Positions 34,362 to 34,735 of a DNA stretch of 34,735 nucleotides are shown here, piece by piece; position 1 is the first letter of the stretch, and each line of letters starts with the position of its first letter. The DNA is taken from the NCBI GenBank assembly GCA_021732785.1, contig JAKFUG010000038.1, forward strand, positions 1 through 34,735, read 5' to 3'. The stretch comes from Planctomycetaceae bacterium. GTDB taxonomy: Bacteria > Planctomycetota > Planctomycetia > Planctomycetales > Planctomycetaceae. The position numbers and the translations under genes were made by a program. The notes below the pieces were generated by a model. The model saw only the letters and a list, made by a program, of their open reading frames with translations. It searched no databases and was not told the origin of the DNA.

Positions 34362-34511
34362 GCGTTTCGTGAGGGATGTTGGCCTTGCATTGCCAGTCGG
34401 TAGCGCAAGCAGGCGACGCTCCAGAGTGAAAGTAAGCCACACGCTTGCCATCAGCGTGATCGTTCCGCGACGAGGGATACTTCTTTCTGGTCCCATGCTC
34501 ATCATCAATGA

Positions 34512-34549
34512 AAGCGGCCCTCGTCACGGCGGTGTGACGGGGGCCGCTT
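34512..34549. terminator. Second hairpin downstream of groEL
   Basis: A 16-bp stem (34512-34527 with 34534-34549) with one G-U pair and a 6-base loop. It is flanked by GAA on the left and TCGTTGTG on the right. The associated gene is not clear; it could be a back-up terminator for groEL or belong to the minus strand. Confidence 0.65.
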
Positions 34550-34653
34550 CGTTGTGTGGCGGACCGATTTCATTCATTGCGGGGCGCTTGGCGGAGACCA
34601 CAGGCCGCGTCCTCCGCGGTTGCGGACATGGGTCAAGCGGATTCTGAAAACGC

Positions 34654-34689
34654 CACCACCCCGGGGATCTGACGATCCCCGGGGTGGTG
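34654..34689 (-). terminator. Strong hairpin, probably ending a minus-strand gene beyond the right edge
   Basis: A perfect 16-bp stem (34654-34669 with 34674-34689) closes a 4-base TGAC loop. On the minus strand it is followed by GCGTTTTC, a modest T-run; on the plus strand no T-run follows. It therefore most likely terminates a gene entering from the right. Confidence 0.7.
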
Positions 34690-34735
34690 AGCTATGCAAT
34701 TGGTTGGTGGAATTTTGAGGGACTTTGCATGGGTC

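Larger units (their letters stand above)
34300..34735. other. Region after groEL, no convincing gene
   Basis: 436 bases to the right edge. Three hairpins fill much of it (34328-34361, 34512-34549, 34654-34689). Small open frames on both strands start inside these hairpins and show no family resemblance. It is probably a double terminator zone between groEL and a minus-strand gene beyond the window. Confidence 0.6.

Noticed and set aside
34309-34527. 72-codon minus-strand frame after groEL
   Set aside because: It begins and ends within terminator hairpins and shows no protein-like pattern.

Overview
The window looks like a chromosomal segment of a planctomycete. The main evidence is three DUF1559 proteins with type IV pilin-like N-termini, each followed by or linked to a small lipoprotein. 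Supporting evidence is a CRTAC1-like FG-GAP/ASPIC lipoprotein overlapping a TPR gene, a Ser/Thr kinase with the N-terminal module common in planctomycetal kinases, and many long TPR or coiled-coil proteins without a known family. Base composition is moderately GC-rich. I see no phage, plasmid, insertion sequence, CRISPR, tRNA or rRNA.

Layout. 1-2040: possible edge of a minus-strand gene, then a DUF1559 gene and a lipoprotein, each followed by a hairpin terminator. 2080-6135 (minus): M42 peptidase, CRTAC1-like lipoprotein and membrane TPR protein. 6612-6845 (plus): BON-domain protein, convergent with plsY (minus) across a shared hairpin. 6908-10155 (minus): TolC-family lipoprotein and plsY, with a DUF962/Mpo1-like membrane protein upstream. 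10282-20589 (minus): a cluster of eight genes in the order bactofilin, coiled-coil protein, 96-aa protein, 908-aa protein, 656-aa TPR protein, FKBP-type isomerase, membrane Ser/Thr kinase, secreted coiled-coil protein. 21384-24598 (plus): DUF1559, small lipoprotein, DUF1559, lipoprotein. 24625-27349 (plus): PhoPQ-activated-type hydrolase, SET-domain protein, lipoprotein. 27365-31398 (minus): TPR protein, leucyl aminopeptidase, 65-aa membrane protein, beta-ketoacyl synthase. 32151-34299 (plus): groES and groEL, followed by terminators.

The most interesting block is 12134-20589. A bactofilin (self-assembling scaffold family) heads a tightly spaced set of unrecognised coiled-coil and TPR proteins, a peptidyl-prolyl isomerase and a membrane kinase. 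Two of the unrecognised proteins (203 aa and 908 aa) share a homologous N-terminal module of about 190 residues. This may be a cytoskeleton-linked, kinase-controlled assembly; that is inference from gene order and sequence, not established function.

Non-coding structure is also notable. A hairpin-rich element of about 300 bp occurs twice (20980-21280 and 31559-31867), both times in a divergent intergenic region and in the same orientation, and its reading frame is not conserved. An inverted array of short 'aaatccgaa' units lies between groES and groEL. Two TGCCA/TGGCA inverted repeats lie upstream of groES, where no CIRCE element is visible.
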